In this document: positions 21,040 through 31,410 of the stretch, one piece after another | How the letters are laid out: each line of letters opens with the position of its first letter | Position numbering within the stretch: position 1 is the first letter of the stretch | NCBI GenBank assembly: GCA_033032175.1 | Contig: CM065309.1 | Location: forward strand, 21,824,001-21,888,000 | Length of the DNA: 64,000 bases | Origin: Saturnia japonica | Lineage: Eukaryota; Arthropoda; Insecta; Lepidoptera; Saturniidae | Direction of reading: 5' to 3' | The notes under the pieces: generated by a model | The model's input: the letters and a program-made list of their open reading frames with translations, nothing else | Databases searched by the model: none | What the model was told of the DNA's origin: nothing | Made by a program: the position numbers and the translations under genes

Positions 21040-21545
21040 TCACCTCTTGATACTAAGCAAAATGTTCCTGAGACATAAGCTTACATTATACAAGGCATAT
21101 GTCCGTCCTATCATGACATATAAGCTGCACTACATTCCCACATACGTCAAAGATCAACATTAATAAATTCCAAATCCTCTAAACCCGATTCTTAGGTAAA
21201 ATTAACAAAGCCCCTTGGTACGTTGGTCGAATCGTAAATTGAATATCTTACGCGATCGTACTTCGACACTACTTCGAATCACGTGAATCTGTTGATGAAA
21301 GCAGCCGCGACTTAAACCCCAAAACCGAACATCCCCCGCGAACAACTCCGGCCGCGAATATCTTCACAGATCCCGTTTATAAGATCGAGGAAATAAACCA
21401 ATACTACTCCACCATCTCTCCAAACAAAGCGTGCTCGCGCCCACGCCCGCGAAACCACCGTTCCTTCCGCAGGGGATGGGTGGCTAATTTCGCTCCCGCA
21501 AACCCGTCACGTCCTCCCTCTCTTACGTCAACTCAAACCTAGGTC
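21040..21545 (+). mobile_element. jockey-like LINE, C-terminal coding remnant
   Basis: Translates, with stops, to the end of a jockey-clade polyprotein: FLRHKLTLYKAYVRPIMTY, then a degraded PIxRxN..SPLVRWSNRKLNILRD region and a basic, Pro-rich tail. GC content rises here relative to its surroundings, as expected for coding LINE sequence. It is 5'-truncated and inactive. It does not share the 3' end of the CR1/jockey-like copies listed at 14630 and 52925. Confidence 0.7.
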
Positions 21546-21949
21546 CGTTCCCTCGGTGTAGAACTCTTGAGTCATGCAGCCGCTCGCGCGATACTGGTGA
21601 CACTGCACTTGCAATCACGTAGCTACCCACACACATCATTACACACAATATGTACATACATACGTGCACACCACATAAGTACATAGATCCTGTAAGGGAC
21701 CTTTTTATTATTTTTTTACGATAGTTACTTTCGATCATGTTTCCAGGATACTAAACACATATACATATGTTCATTTTTTTCTCCTAAAGGCAGGGACATG
21801 TTATATGTATGTGTTAGTTTAGCTCAAATTTTCTACAGATAGGGAATTAGTCAGTTCGCGACCTTTTCACAATCGCGGTAACCTTTGTGCACATTTTTTG
21901 TGCGCATGTTGCTTACGCTTTCGCTGCTGAATGCCTTAAGCGTTCGCCC

Positions 21950-22025
21950 CAAGCCTGGTGAAGCTGTTAAACCCATCAGTGGCTCTATTTATTTAGGGCC
22001 CCTTAGGATAACAGTATAGTCAGTG
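21950..22025 (+). repeat. short dispersed repeat (GGTGAAGCTGTAAAAGCC family), copy 2
   Basis: Reads AAGCCTGGTGAAGCTGTTAA and ends in TAACAGTATAGTCAGTGAG. See copies at 14090 (inverted) and 34598. Confidence 0.55.
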
Positions 22026-22035
22026 AGAAAGAAAA

Positions 22036-22198
22036 AAACCATCTATAATTTTCTTTTAGTTTATCGTGTTCAGAGATTAGTCAGTGTATATACAGTAATA
22101 TAGCGGTGTGGTAGGGATCGCGACCTCCATACACATAGTGTTAAACACATGTATGATTTTCTTTTGGTTTGTCATGTTCCGAGGTCAGTCCGTGTATA
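22036..22198 (+). repeat. 110-bp minisatellite, second locus, interrupted by a Helitron
   Basis: About one and a half units of the repeat at 19567-19800 (ATTTTCTTTT..TTATCGTGTTCAGAGAT, then GTGTGGTAGGGATCGCGACC). The last unit is cut at GTGTATA by the start of the Helitron at 22199. Confidence 0.75.
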
Positions 22199-22845
22199 TC
22201 TATACTATTAATAATTTAGGAAAACGGACGAGTTTTTTTGTTTGTTTGTTTAAACATGGTAATCTCTGGATAACGGGTAGCAGTCTTATTCCAAAAATTC
22301 TTTTTGTATATTATATCCAGATTCACGAAGAATAGTATAGGCTATCTGAAACTAAGCTAAACCTCTCAGCTAGCCTTAAATATTGATTTTTGTTTAAGTA
22401 AGTCGAAGTGAAAGTGTTCCTGAACTGCTTTATCCGCATGCGCTGGCGTAATGGTTAGTGATACGTAAATATAATATTCTACAAAAATATTGTTCTTTAG
22501 TATATCTAAAAAATGTCTCCGATAACATATGCCTATTTCTTAATAGCATAAACCACAATAAGGTATTTTGCGTGTTTTTATTTTGAAGATTAAAAATTGA
22601 TTTTGAGCTTTATTTTTAGGCTTATTATATTAATCCTTACGAACCAAAGTTATTTCATCATAAAGACAATTTAAATTTTTCTTTTTATAGTATGTAATTA
22701 GGATACATAGTTTAGGAGAAAATGAAAAATTAAAATAATTTGTACTTGCGAGAAGTGATAACGATTATGATTACACGGGTCCGTCGCGTTGGCGGCGCGG
22801 TATTTGTTGGATAAAAACTCGGGTGAAACCGAGGGGCACAGCTAG
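22199..22845 (+). mobile_element. Helitron, non-autonomous, complete
   Basis: The element has all the end features of a Helitron: 5' TC (22199-22200), 3' CTAG (22842-22845), and a hairpin 8 bp before the CTAG, with stem CTCGG (22818-22822) and CCGAG (22829-22833) around the loop GTGAAA. The flanking bases are A (22198) and T (22846), the A|T insertion site used by Helitrons, with no target duplication. Six hundred and forty-seven bp long. The 75-codon frame at 22108-22335 spans its start and is not a gene. No Rep/helicase coding sequence is present, so it moved using proteins from elsewhere. Confidence 0.85.
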
Positions 22846-22846
22846 T

Positions 22847-23372
22847 AATTTAATAAAACTGGAAACTGTTTTCGCGTTATCACGATCTGAGTCATAGAAA
22901 TATTATTCGGAAAAAATCACAATGGAATCAAATCTAATATGATGAATATTATTTATTAGATATTGTCGTTTATTGAAAATACAAAAGTGATCGACGAGTG
23001 GCAGGTCACGCGTCAACGCCCAACGATTCATCATTCACGAGAACTACCGATTTAATATATATGTTTAACATTATTATAAACATGACGTTAACTATTTAGG
23101 GATCATGCAGGGTTTTTAGAGTATAGATAACTTTTAAAAAAGTAAAATCTGTTTAAGATTTAATTTCAGAAGCGCTACCTATCGTCACACTTATTTTTAT
23201 TATGATTTAAATTGCAACATGTAATGGTATATTATGAGCAATTCCAAATAAATCTTCTAAGGAATCTTCTTTCTAGGAAGGTTCACTTTCGTATAAGACT
23301 ATATTTATTTTGACATAGATAATGATTCCGTTTCCATTTACTTCTCCTCTAATAACTAAATAATTGTTTCAG
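22847..23372. other. sequence upstream of the first recognised DIP-alpha exon
   Basis: AT-rich, no feature recognised. It ends in the acceptor TAATTGTTTCAG (23361-23372), so it is probably intron following an upstream non-coding exon that I could not identify. Confidence 0.45.
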
Positions 23373-23451
23373 ATGCTAAAAAGAAGTCATGAAAAAACTC
23401 AAGCGGTTGCCGAGTACAAATCGAATTAAGTAACAAAAAGTCTGATGCACC
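23373..23451 (+). promoter_or_regulatory. DIP-alpha: 5' UTR of DIP-alpha with two overlapping upstream ORFs
   Basis: The 5' leader segment runs from the inferred splice acceptor to the start codon. An 18-codon uORF starts immediately at 23373 and stops at 23427-23429. A 14-codon uORF starts at 23389 in another frame and stops at 23431-23433. Both end before the main ATG at 23452, so ribosomes would have to reinitiate or scan past. The exon start is inferred from the acceptor only. Confidence 0.5.
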
Positions 23452-23524
23452 ATGACCGGGAGACGGAGCGCTTTCAAAAGCTTCGCCATAAGCATTATTC
23501 AAGTAATCACAATAATATGTCAGG
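23452..23524 (+). CDS. DIP-alpha: Dpr-interacting protein (DIP-alpha-like), exon with signal peptide
   Basis: First coding exon of the only host gene seen. It encodes 24 residues plus one base: a basic start (MTGRRSAFKSF) followed by the hydrophobic core AISIIQVITIIC, a secretory signal peptide. The donor is G|GTAAGT at 23524/23525. Its single leftover base joins the two leading bases of the exon at 31304 to make a Val codon, which supports the pairing across 7.8 kb. DIPs are cell-surface Ig proteins, usually three Ig domains with a GPI or membrane anchor, that bind Dpr proteins to pair synaptic partners. The ATG context (GCACCATGA) is good. Assignment rests on downstream exons; this exon alone is not diagnostic. 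Confidence 0.75.
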
Positions 23525-25754
23525 GTAAGTATTGCAGAATATCACTATAATTAACTTCATGCTTGTTGATTTTACGATGGAAATAATCTATTTATTGTAT
23601 ATAACTTTTAAATATCATAAAAAAGATACAAGCATACCAAAAGTAGCTTCAGAGAGTGATAAGTGACAATAGAAGACATTTCTTCCTCGTAATGGAACGT
23701 AACAGTTCTGGCAAGCAGAAAAAATACCACAAAAATTATTTTAAATCCAAAATTGTAAATATTTTGTAGTCCATTACTTGTGAAAATACACAGTTGGCAA
23801 TTAATTTTTATCATTAGCCTTTGCAAAAAATAATATATTTTCCATTCCATATCTCTTTGTTCCGTTATTATAATTCACGTTGGTCTGTGTTATAATTCTT
23901 TCCCTCACATTTCTGCTGCGTCACAGTAATGTAACTATTATGTAGTATTATGTCTCATATTCTTTTGAATAAAAGAAAAACTGAATTAAGATTTAACAAA
24001 AAAAAAACAGAAGAGTTAACAGTTCCCATGTAATTTTGTCAAACAGTTCTACACCTAAAAGATAAATTCAGTATGTGCTTTCCATCGAAGTAAAAATTTA
24101 AGAGAACTACTTTGTAGGTATTGATTTGGAGCATTCTAAATTAAACAAAATTCAGTTCCACCTTGTTTATAACTTATTCAACTTTTATATTGAGAAAGCC
24201 CATTTACTGATTAACTATTTTAGCTAGAATTCCAATAAATTAACTTTTTTAATCTAATAAATATTGGAAAACAATTCGTTTGGTAATTTAGTTTGTTTCT
24301 CAAAGATAAATATAGAATATATATAATTTGATTAAGAGAAATACTCAACTTGAAAATCACAGCTGCTCGTGTTAGTATAATACTGAATACTAACCTCTCC
24401 CAGGTTGAGCCTGAGTACTCGATTTTTAGCTTTACACATTCAGTACTTACTGGCTACATAATTATATTAAATCACGATTTCATCCTACTCATGTTTCTTG
24501 AACATTATTAGTTATTAGACAAATGCAACAGGCTCACGCCCACTTTTGGTGACGAGTCCTTAGCATGTTTGTCTTTGATCCTGATACTTTGTCGAATTAT
24601 TTCGTTTCGAAATCTTATGGAACAGATAATATTCGTGAACATCACTTTTAGATTAGTCACACTTTTATTATCAACCTTTCTGTACCATATGCCATGATCG
24701 GGAATGCATATAGAATGATAGTTAACGAATAGGAAATTATTCGAAGCCTCAACTAGATTTATCGAAATAATCATTTCTGGATAGTATTTTTTACGTCTTG
24801 TCTCTTGGTATAGGAGACCCGCGTTTATAATCCTATAACCAATTATTAATTCCATTCCTACTCGTCAGATATGAGGAGACATTTAATTACTGAAGTTGGA
24901 GGCCCTCCAAAATATTGTCTTCATTAAGACCGTGCCCTTTGAGAGGCGTTTTATTCGAAAAGTTTTAGCGTAATCTCCGAAACTTAGTTAGGTACTCCAT
25001 TAACATTCGCATTTCTGATTCTAGATGAATTAAAATTTGATGTGTGTTATTTGTTAGTTTAACCATAGTTTTATAAGAACTGTCCATAGAAATGTGAAAT
25101 GTATATGCGTGAAAATATTCGAACTTCTATCATAATTTTTGGAAATGAGAACTAAATTGTTTCAACATACACCAGTATACTCCCCGCGTATGGACAATTG
25201 TATGGTCTATAAATTGCGTTTAGGTCATGTACATATTTAAAAAAAATGTGTAATATGTAACTCTATAATATATCTAAAATTAAGTGAAAAGATACCAAAC
25301 TAATTTATCTTTACATAATTTTCAGTAAAATCAATAAATAGAAACGTCAGTATTATTATTTTCTAACTGCATTCATAGATGACTCTGTACGGTTTGGTTT
25401 AAATTATCACGTAATTGTTTTGATATTTATTATCATACTTAAGTATATTTTCTGTAAGCACGTATATGAATAATTTAAGAATGAGCTTTTATTATTAAGT
25501 TTAAATATTTTCAGATAGATTTTATGTTATTTTGAAATGTTTCAAATAAGAAAGAATATCTATTAAATTTAGATTTCTACGAAAAATATCCTTGTTTGGT
25601 GTATTGCGCAATTAAGATTTTTATTAAATTATACTAAACGGTCATACTATAAAGCGTTATTATTCACTGGAAATAACGGTTTATAAAAATAATGTTATTA
25701 AATAAACTTAGCTTTTCGGAAAGGATCGCAAAACTGAAAATTTTTGTATACCTT

Positions 25755-25773
25755 TATATATATATATATATAT
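25755..25773. repeat. (TA)n microsatellite
   Basis: Nine and a half uninterrupted TA units. Confidence 0.9.
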
Positions 25774-26099
25774 TACTTCTGTGTCCTAAAAGTATCCGTC
25801 CTGTACCTGTAAATTCACACTGGCATTATTTTTTATCATCCGGCTCATAGGATGATATTTCAAAGTATGTGTGGTCCCACTTCGACTGAACAAGATACTC
25901 TCATCGGTGCTTCCAGACCTTGATGCTTCAATCCTGATTACCATTAATCGGCTACAAAGCCAAACTCCGAGCTGGTAGTGAGAATTTTATAGAAAAATCC
26001 AATAACAATTTCGAACACAGGACCTCGAGCATAGCAGGCAGTTATTTGGGTAATATCGTTATGATTGTTAAACTGTGATATCGCCTTACATATAAAATG

Positions 26100-26236
26100 A
26101 TTTACTTGGGTTATACGGCAAAGCTTATACGGGTTAAACCGTAGGGTGAGATTGAGTTGAGAGGTGAGGTTTTTATTTAGCTGTTGTTTTTCATTCACGA
26201 AATATACCAACTGGGCGAAGTCGCGGGCACAGCTAG
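26100..26236 (+). mobile_element. Helitron-like 3' end
   Basis: Ends GGGCGAAGTCGCGGGCACAG then CTAG (26233-26236) and T, the same terminus as the elements at 670, 22845 and 40507. The 5' limit is not defined. Confidence 0.6.
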
Positions 26237-29046
26237 TTATTAAATAATTTTGGTTGTTATCGTTTGACCATAAGAAAGTAATTGTTGTTGTAACGTCTAT
26301 AATATATTGTTATATTTTTTTGTTATTTATTGTATGAATATACAACAATAAACAACTACCATTTCAATAGAGATGATTAAATCAAGGCAACTTTAACACG
26401 TACATAAATATTACGTCGAAAATGCCTTTTCAAACCAAAAATCCAATCACAAAATTAGGTAGTATTAAATAATGAAGTTTATTCAAGCCGTCGCGCCGCA
26501 TCCCGGACCGCTTTCCAATTTGGCAATATAAATTTATAAATGTCGAAACACGCTGATATTGGCCCGACCGTGCTGTTAGGGTAAACAACTCAGAGATGAC
26601 ATCGTAACAAACAATATTGTTTTTCCATTTCAAAACCAACGATAATTTACAATAAACTTTATAATACTAACAAGACACCGGTGTTTTATTTTTATTCTGG
26701 TTTCTATAAAACAAACTATAACTTGTTAAACAGTAAAAACATTATTACATAAAAAAGTTGGTCATTGTAATTACAGCAGTTATTTTATACATATATATAC
26801 ATAAAACAAGGTAATTTGAAAGTTTATTAAACCGCCGACACAAGTAGCCAATTCATTGAGGTCACTCCAATAAACCCAAATACGATAAACTCTGCTATAA
26901 GTTGCTGAGGAGCTAGGTATCCTACAGATTCCAGATGACGCTGCAGTATCAGGTCAAGGTTTTTCTAATGTCATTGAAGTAACAGAATAGAAAATCTCGA
27001 CTCAATCAAACCTGTTGAAGATGCTCATATCTATTTTCAAATAGAAAAGAGCTGACCCTCTTCTAACGGTTAAACAGATTTTCTCGAATTCTAGCTAAAC
27101 ACTCTCGATTAAGTCACCTTTCAAAGAAAAAAAAAACCTAGATTAAAGTCAGTTCCGCCGTTTATTAAGCTACGATGCCACAAACAGATACCCACGTCAA
27201 ATTTAAAACATCCCTCTTTTTGCGTCGAGAGTATTTTTTTTTTAATTCAACATTTTCTTTTAATTTTAGACACAGGGACTCCTAGCAACATTTATCCAAT
27301 TATTGTCTTAATAAAATGACATACCTCAAAAAAAAAGATTAGGTTGGTTCCCAACTCATGTATAAGTTTTTTTTTTAATTATTTGAATGCAGTTCTTCTT
27401 ATCTTTAAAATCGATATCATGGTTTTTCCGAACATATTTCTCAATTTTTATATAGTTTCAGAGTTCCCCTCACTGACCCATTTTAATGTTACATCCTGTA
27501 TACTGTATACATTTATTAGGTATGCGTTAAAGAAAATTAATATGTAGTATGTAGTATGTATCCCGTGTATTTAAACTAGACCACAATTTGAAGTAAAAAC
27601 TCTGTTACATATTCCACGAGCTTTGCTGAAGTGTGGGTCGCAATGGCAAAGTTTTCTTTTTATTGATTTTGCGTTTGACCATAATTCCGTCTCATGTCAA
27701 GTGATAATGAGGCCCAAGATGGTGGTGACACGCTAAGCCTAGGAAAAGAATGGCTCTCAAGTGCTGCTGCCGGAACACACCTATAGGGGTTCGGCGATAG
27801 ATTTTCTACCTGAGCGTGGTAGCTAGCCAGGCGTCAATTTGAAGAAGTCCTCTGTCCATGGTATGATTTCATCACGAAATTTCCTTCACCGAAAGCTCAG
27901 GCTCATGGCATAATAAAGTGGAAAATATGTCAAAACTAGCAGTGCCCATCAAGCAGTTAATTGACACACATTTTGTTTCTGCTCTGTTTCTTATCACTGT
28001 GAAGTGAATAACCTTCCTTATAACGTCAAATAATAAAAGAAATAGGACTGGCGGTTCTTTAGATTATCGCATAAAAATATACAAAATCTCCTGCTTTTAT
28101 AAAATTTGTATAAATGTAGAGTTCTTGGTCTGCAGCACTAACATTATCCTATAAAAAATTACTCAAATAGATGTACCAACGTGTCTAAATATTACTTTGT
28201 ATGAAAATAAGAAATAAATTAGCACGTTACCTATATAAAATAAAGTTCAGATATAATTAATATCAATACCTATTAAGTATGCACAGACACAAACATTTCT
28301 TTTTCGACTTAGCTACTAAATTGAAGAAAGGTACCTATTATTTTTTTTCAATCACAGAAAAAAAAAACCGTTTTCAATACTCATCAATTCTAAGTAAAAA
28401 TAAATTATTGTACGACCGATATTCTTACTCGATATTTTAATGATAAATCTGAAAATTTAACGTCGCAAAAAAAATGTATTATGTCCGCGTCTTTGTGAAT
28501 TTCGTGAAATATCTACATTCTATGTTGTACCGCTCCCGGGACGGTTTTCGTTTACATTCATAATGACAATAACAGTGAAACCGGTAACATATTTTTAATT
28601 ACCCCACTCGGGTACACGCGTTGTTAAGTTAGAGTAGCTGCTGGTAAAGTGTTGCGTTCGCATATTAAACACGTAATGAGTAAATAAGTAAAATTTATTT
28701 TATGTTTAAATACCTTTCGACTCCAATTACGGGTTTGAAGCGGATCTTTCATATCTAGATATCGTTATGTTGTCAAAGCTGTGATTAGATATTACAATAA
28801 TACTATGAATATTTAAAAATTATTTTATTGGACACGTAGCTGAACAATTTCTATTAATCCTTGTTATGTACATTATTTAATAGCGTGTGTTGGTGTTAAG
28901 AATAAATGTTTTCTTTCTTTCTATCTTTTTGTATATTGAGTGATTCAATTAATGTGAAATGAAATACGCTAAGAATAAACAAACAAAAACATAAAATGTT
29001 AAGAAGATATTTTTTAAAAACAAGACAATTTTTAACAAAAAAAAAA

Positions 29047-29214
29047 AACCAACTCCAATGTCCAATACCAATGAAATTTAAATGGGACCGCCCTTAAGGT
29101 ATCCCCTTTCCAAGGAAAAAAAATCTAAATCTATTCATAAACAAAGAAGTTAAGGCTGAATAATCTATACAAAAAATCATTCGAATTGATTAACCACCGT
29201 TTTTTCAGTCGGTT
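29047..29214. mobile_element. small MITE with AACCGACT-type ends
   Basis: The left end AACCAACTCCAATG pairs imperfectly with the right end CAGTCGGTT. Inside is AAATGGGACCGCCCTTAAGG. Element about 168 bp. Sequences with AACCGACTTCAA-like ends are frequent in lepidopteran genomes (from general knowledge). No ORF. Confidence 0.55.
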
Positions 29215-30094
29215 AAAAAGGGGCCAAGTTCGATAGAAATGATTTTCGGTGTCACCGATAAAAGAGCTAAGATCTAACTGGTGCTAAGTTCCATTGCACT
29301 TCCGTTAATTATAGCTGTAGTAATATACGTTCTCCAAGTCATTTGCAAATCAATTTCTTACTTTCTTTGATACGGAATTACTAACTTGGCAAGTTTTAAT
29401 TGTCAATAAATATTTACATTAATATATATCTAATATAAAGGAGTAAATATTTTTGATCGTAATATAAACAATTTAAGTTCTAAATGAAAAGATGTCTTGA
29501 AACTCTCTCGAAACAATTACTAATCTTAAACTGAAAATAATGGTAAACATATTCAATAAATAATATCAATTAAATATAATTATAAACTTTAATAAACTTA
29601 ATAATATGATTTACATCTCGACAAAGTGAAACACATCACACACCAGTGAAAACTGTTTTAAAATGCGAACAAAAACAAAAGTTCTTAAAATATTTTTGTA
29701 CAAAATACTTAACATAAGGAAACGTACGTCTTCACCCAAGCGTCCCTTATCCCATTTCAAGGCTCGGTGAGTTGCAAAGGCCGGTGTAACCCAAGCTTTA
29801 ATCCGTACACTCCACAAAGCCGTTATCAGCGACTTTAGCCAGACTCGTGGGTTTCGCGAACTTGTGTAATAAACAATATTTTGTCTGTCATCGCGTACAC
29901 GGCCAGGCCCTTTGTTACTTTAACCGATTCCATTTTGTTTATTAAATAATATATGTATCACTTTTTATATATATTTTATAAATTTCACGTCTGTCTGCAA
30001 TGAGTTTACATTGTTTCATATAGTTTTGACGTTCGTAGTTGTTGATTTTCATTGGCTATAAAATATATTTTGTAACAGAGGTTTTTTATACTGG

Positions 30095-30235
30095 CTCGAT
30101 AAAATGACTTTACAGCACCTGATTGTAAGTACGGTACTGTCCACAAACAACGGCGACCGTCGGTGACACAATGGGGAATATTCCCTGTCCATAGAGATTT
30201 TGGCCCTAGGTGAACACATGTCAAAATATATAGAC
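30095..30235 (-). mobile_element. CR1/jockey-like LINE 3' end
   Basis: Contains ACAGCACCTGATTGTAAGTA and ACAACGGCGACCGTCGGTGA, the inverse of the 3' UTR at 14880-14945 and the same orientation as 52925-53020. Only the extreme 3' end is left. The 72- and 62-codon minus frames here are its by-products. Confidence 0.7.
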
Positions 30236-30559
30236 ATAATAATATACAGTTTTCCTAGTGAATTGGCTAAGGTATTGGTTTAGCAAAAACATGGGGTTTT
30301 TTATGATAAATTAGTTTTTATTTATTATAAAATTAAGTACCTATCACTTTTTACATTGCAATATACTTAAAACTTAAATAAACTATAGTACAATTATATT
30401 TTTTTGTTTAGTTTGTTAATTAGTGAAAGAGGGTCTATAACGACATGAAATTCCTTTGGGAACAGACATAGTGTAGAGTGTTACAACACGCGGAAATGTT
30501 TTGTGCTTACACGACGTAGTTCTGTAGTGGAAGGGGATAAGGACAAACAGTTCTTTTTA

Positions 30560-30850
30560 AATATTCAAACTCAAACTCAAAATGTTTTTTATTCAATTTA
30601 GTCCCTAAGAAGAATGACCCTTATGAACGTCAAAACAATACTGCCGGTTTGGAAAATATCCCAGACATCGAGAAGAACCGGTAAGAAACTCGATCGGATT
30701 TATCTTTTTTTTTCCAACTATACAAAAGTGATAATACAAAACAATAATTATAATTTAGTGGATGCACAGAGAGGGATTTACTTCCAGACATCATTATCAT
30801 TCACATAATGATCCACCCGATAATAACTATTTGACAGTAAAACCCGCTTG
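30560..30850 (+). repeat. dispersed repeat family C, copy 1
   Basis: Contains TTTATTCAATTTAGTCCCTAAG, then GAGAAGAACCGGTAAGAAAC, and the end CATTCACATAATGATCC. The end matches 39880-39965, and the beginning matches 41530-41640. Probably a SINE or a LINE 3' end. Confidence 0.6.
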
Positions 30851-31011
30851 ACATGGTATTTAATGTGCAGACCACATTGTAATTTTGAATCAAGGGTATC
30901 AAGAAAACAGTACTGTCAACTAAGCCTACTAAAATTATTATGATACAAACGATAAAACACAATATTGTAGGTTAAGTGCCTTCTTTTTTGTTAACCTTCT
31001 CTCTTTCTCGT

Positions 31012-31034
31012 CACACACACACACACACACACAC
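31012..31034. repeat. (AC)n microsatellite
   Basis: Eleven and a half CA units. Confidence 0.9.
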
Positions 31035-31303
31035 TATTTGCTGACAGTACCAACCTCTCGGAAAATGGGTTGGTACCATTTGCCGGCCAACTCGTCACCG
31101 CGCGCGCTCATTGGACTAATAAAAAAAATTGCGCTCGCTTCCCTGACTTCCTGTTACACACTTCCGTCCCTTTCCACGAAATCTCTCCCACAGATTGCAG
31201 GAAAGCGAGAGGAAAGATGTTACTCACCATAAAACCTGTAATTATTTATTGTAACTTTAAACAATTTATTCGCGTGCTCTAATCATTGTGTTTCTATTCG
31301 CAG

Positions 31304-31410
31304 TGCTGACGGAAGAACCTCGATTCGCCGAACCGATCCCCAACGTGACTGTGGCACTTGGTCGAGATGCCAGCTTGCCTTGCGTCGTCGAACATCTTGG
31401 CACTTATAAG
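31304..31410 (+). CDS. DIP-alpha: DIP-alpha-like, first half of Ig domain 1
   Basis: One hundred and seven bp, acceptor TATTCGCAG|TG and donor AAG|GTAACT. Encodes EEPRFAEPIPNVTVALGRDA then SLPCVVEHLGTYK: the A strand, an N-glycosylation sequon (NVT) and the first Ig cysteine, the usual beginning of a DIP/lachesin-type Ig1. The exon starts in phase 1 and ends on a codon boundary, exactly where the next exon resumes with VAWIH. The upstream 60-70-codon frames at 31038-31282 overlap the intron and are not genes. Confidence 0.92.

Larger units (their letters stand above)
23525..31303 (+). other. DIP-alpha: DIP-alpha intron 1
   Basis: 7.8-kb intron with donor GTAAGT and acceptor TATTCGCAG. It contains a (TA)n tract, a Helitron-like 3' end, a MITE, a LINE 3' end, a dispersed repeat and an (AC)n tract (listed separately). 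Elsewhere I saw only motif-free frames, the longest being 115 codons on the minus strand at 24508-24855. The stretch 27600-27950 has LINE-like wording (CATGTCAAGTGATAATGAGG) but could not be placed. Confidence 0.7.

Noticed and set aside
24508..24855. 115-codon minus-strand ORF in intron 1
   Set aside because: Low-complexity AT-rich codon content and no motif; lengths like this arise by chance in 64 kb of such DNA.
31038..31282. Plus-strand ORFs of 64 and 70 codons just before exon 2
   Set aside because: They overlap each other in different frames, run through the (AC)n tract neighbourhood and the branch/acceptor region, and show no domain.
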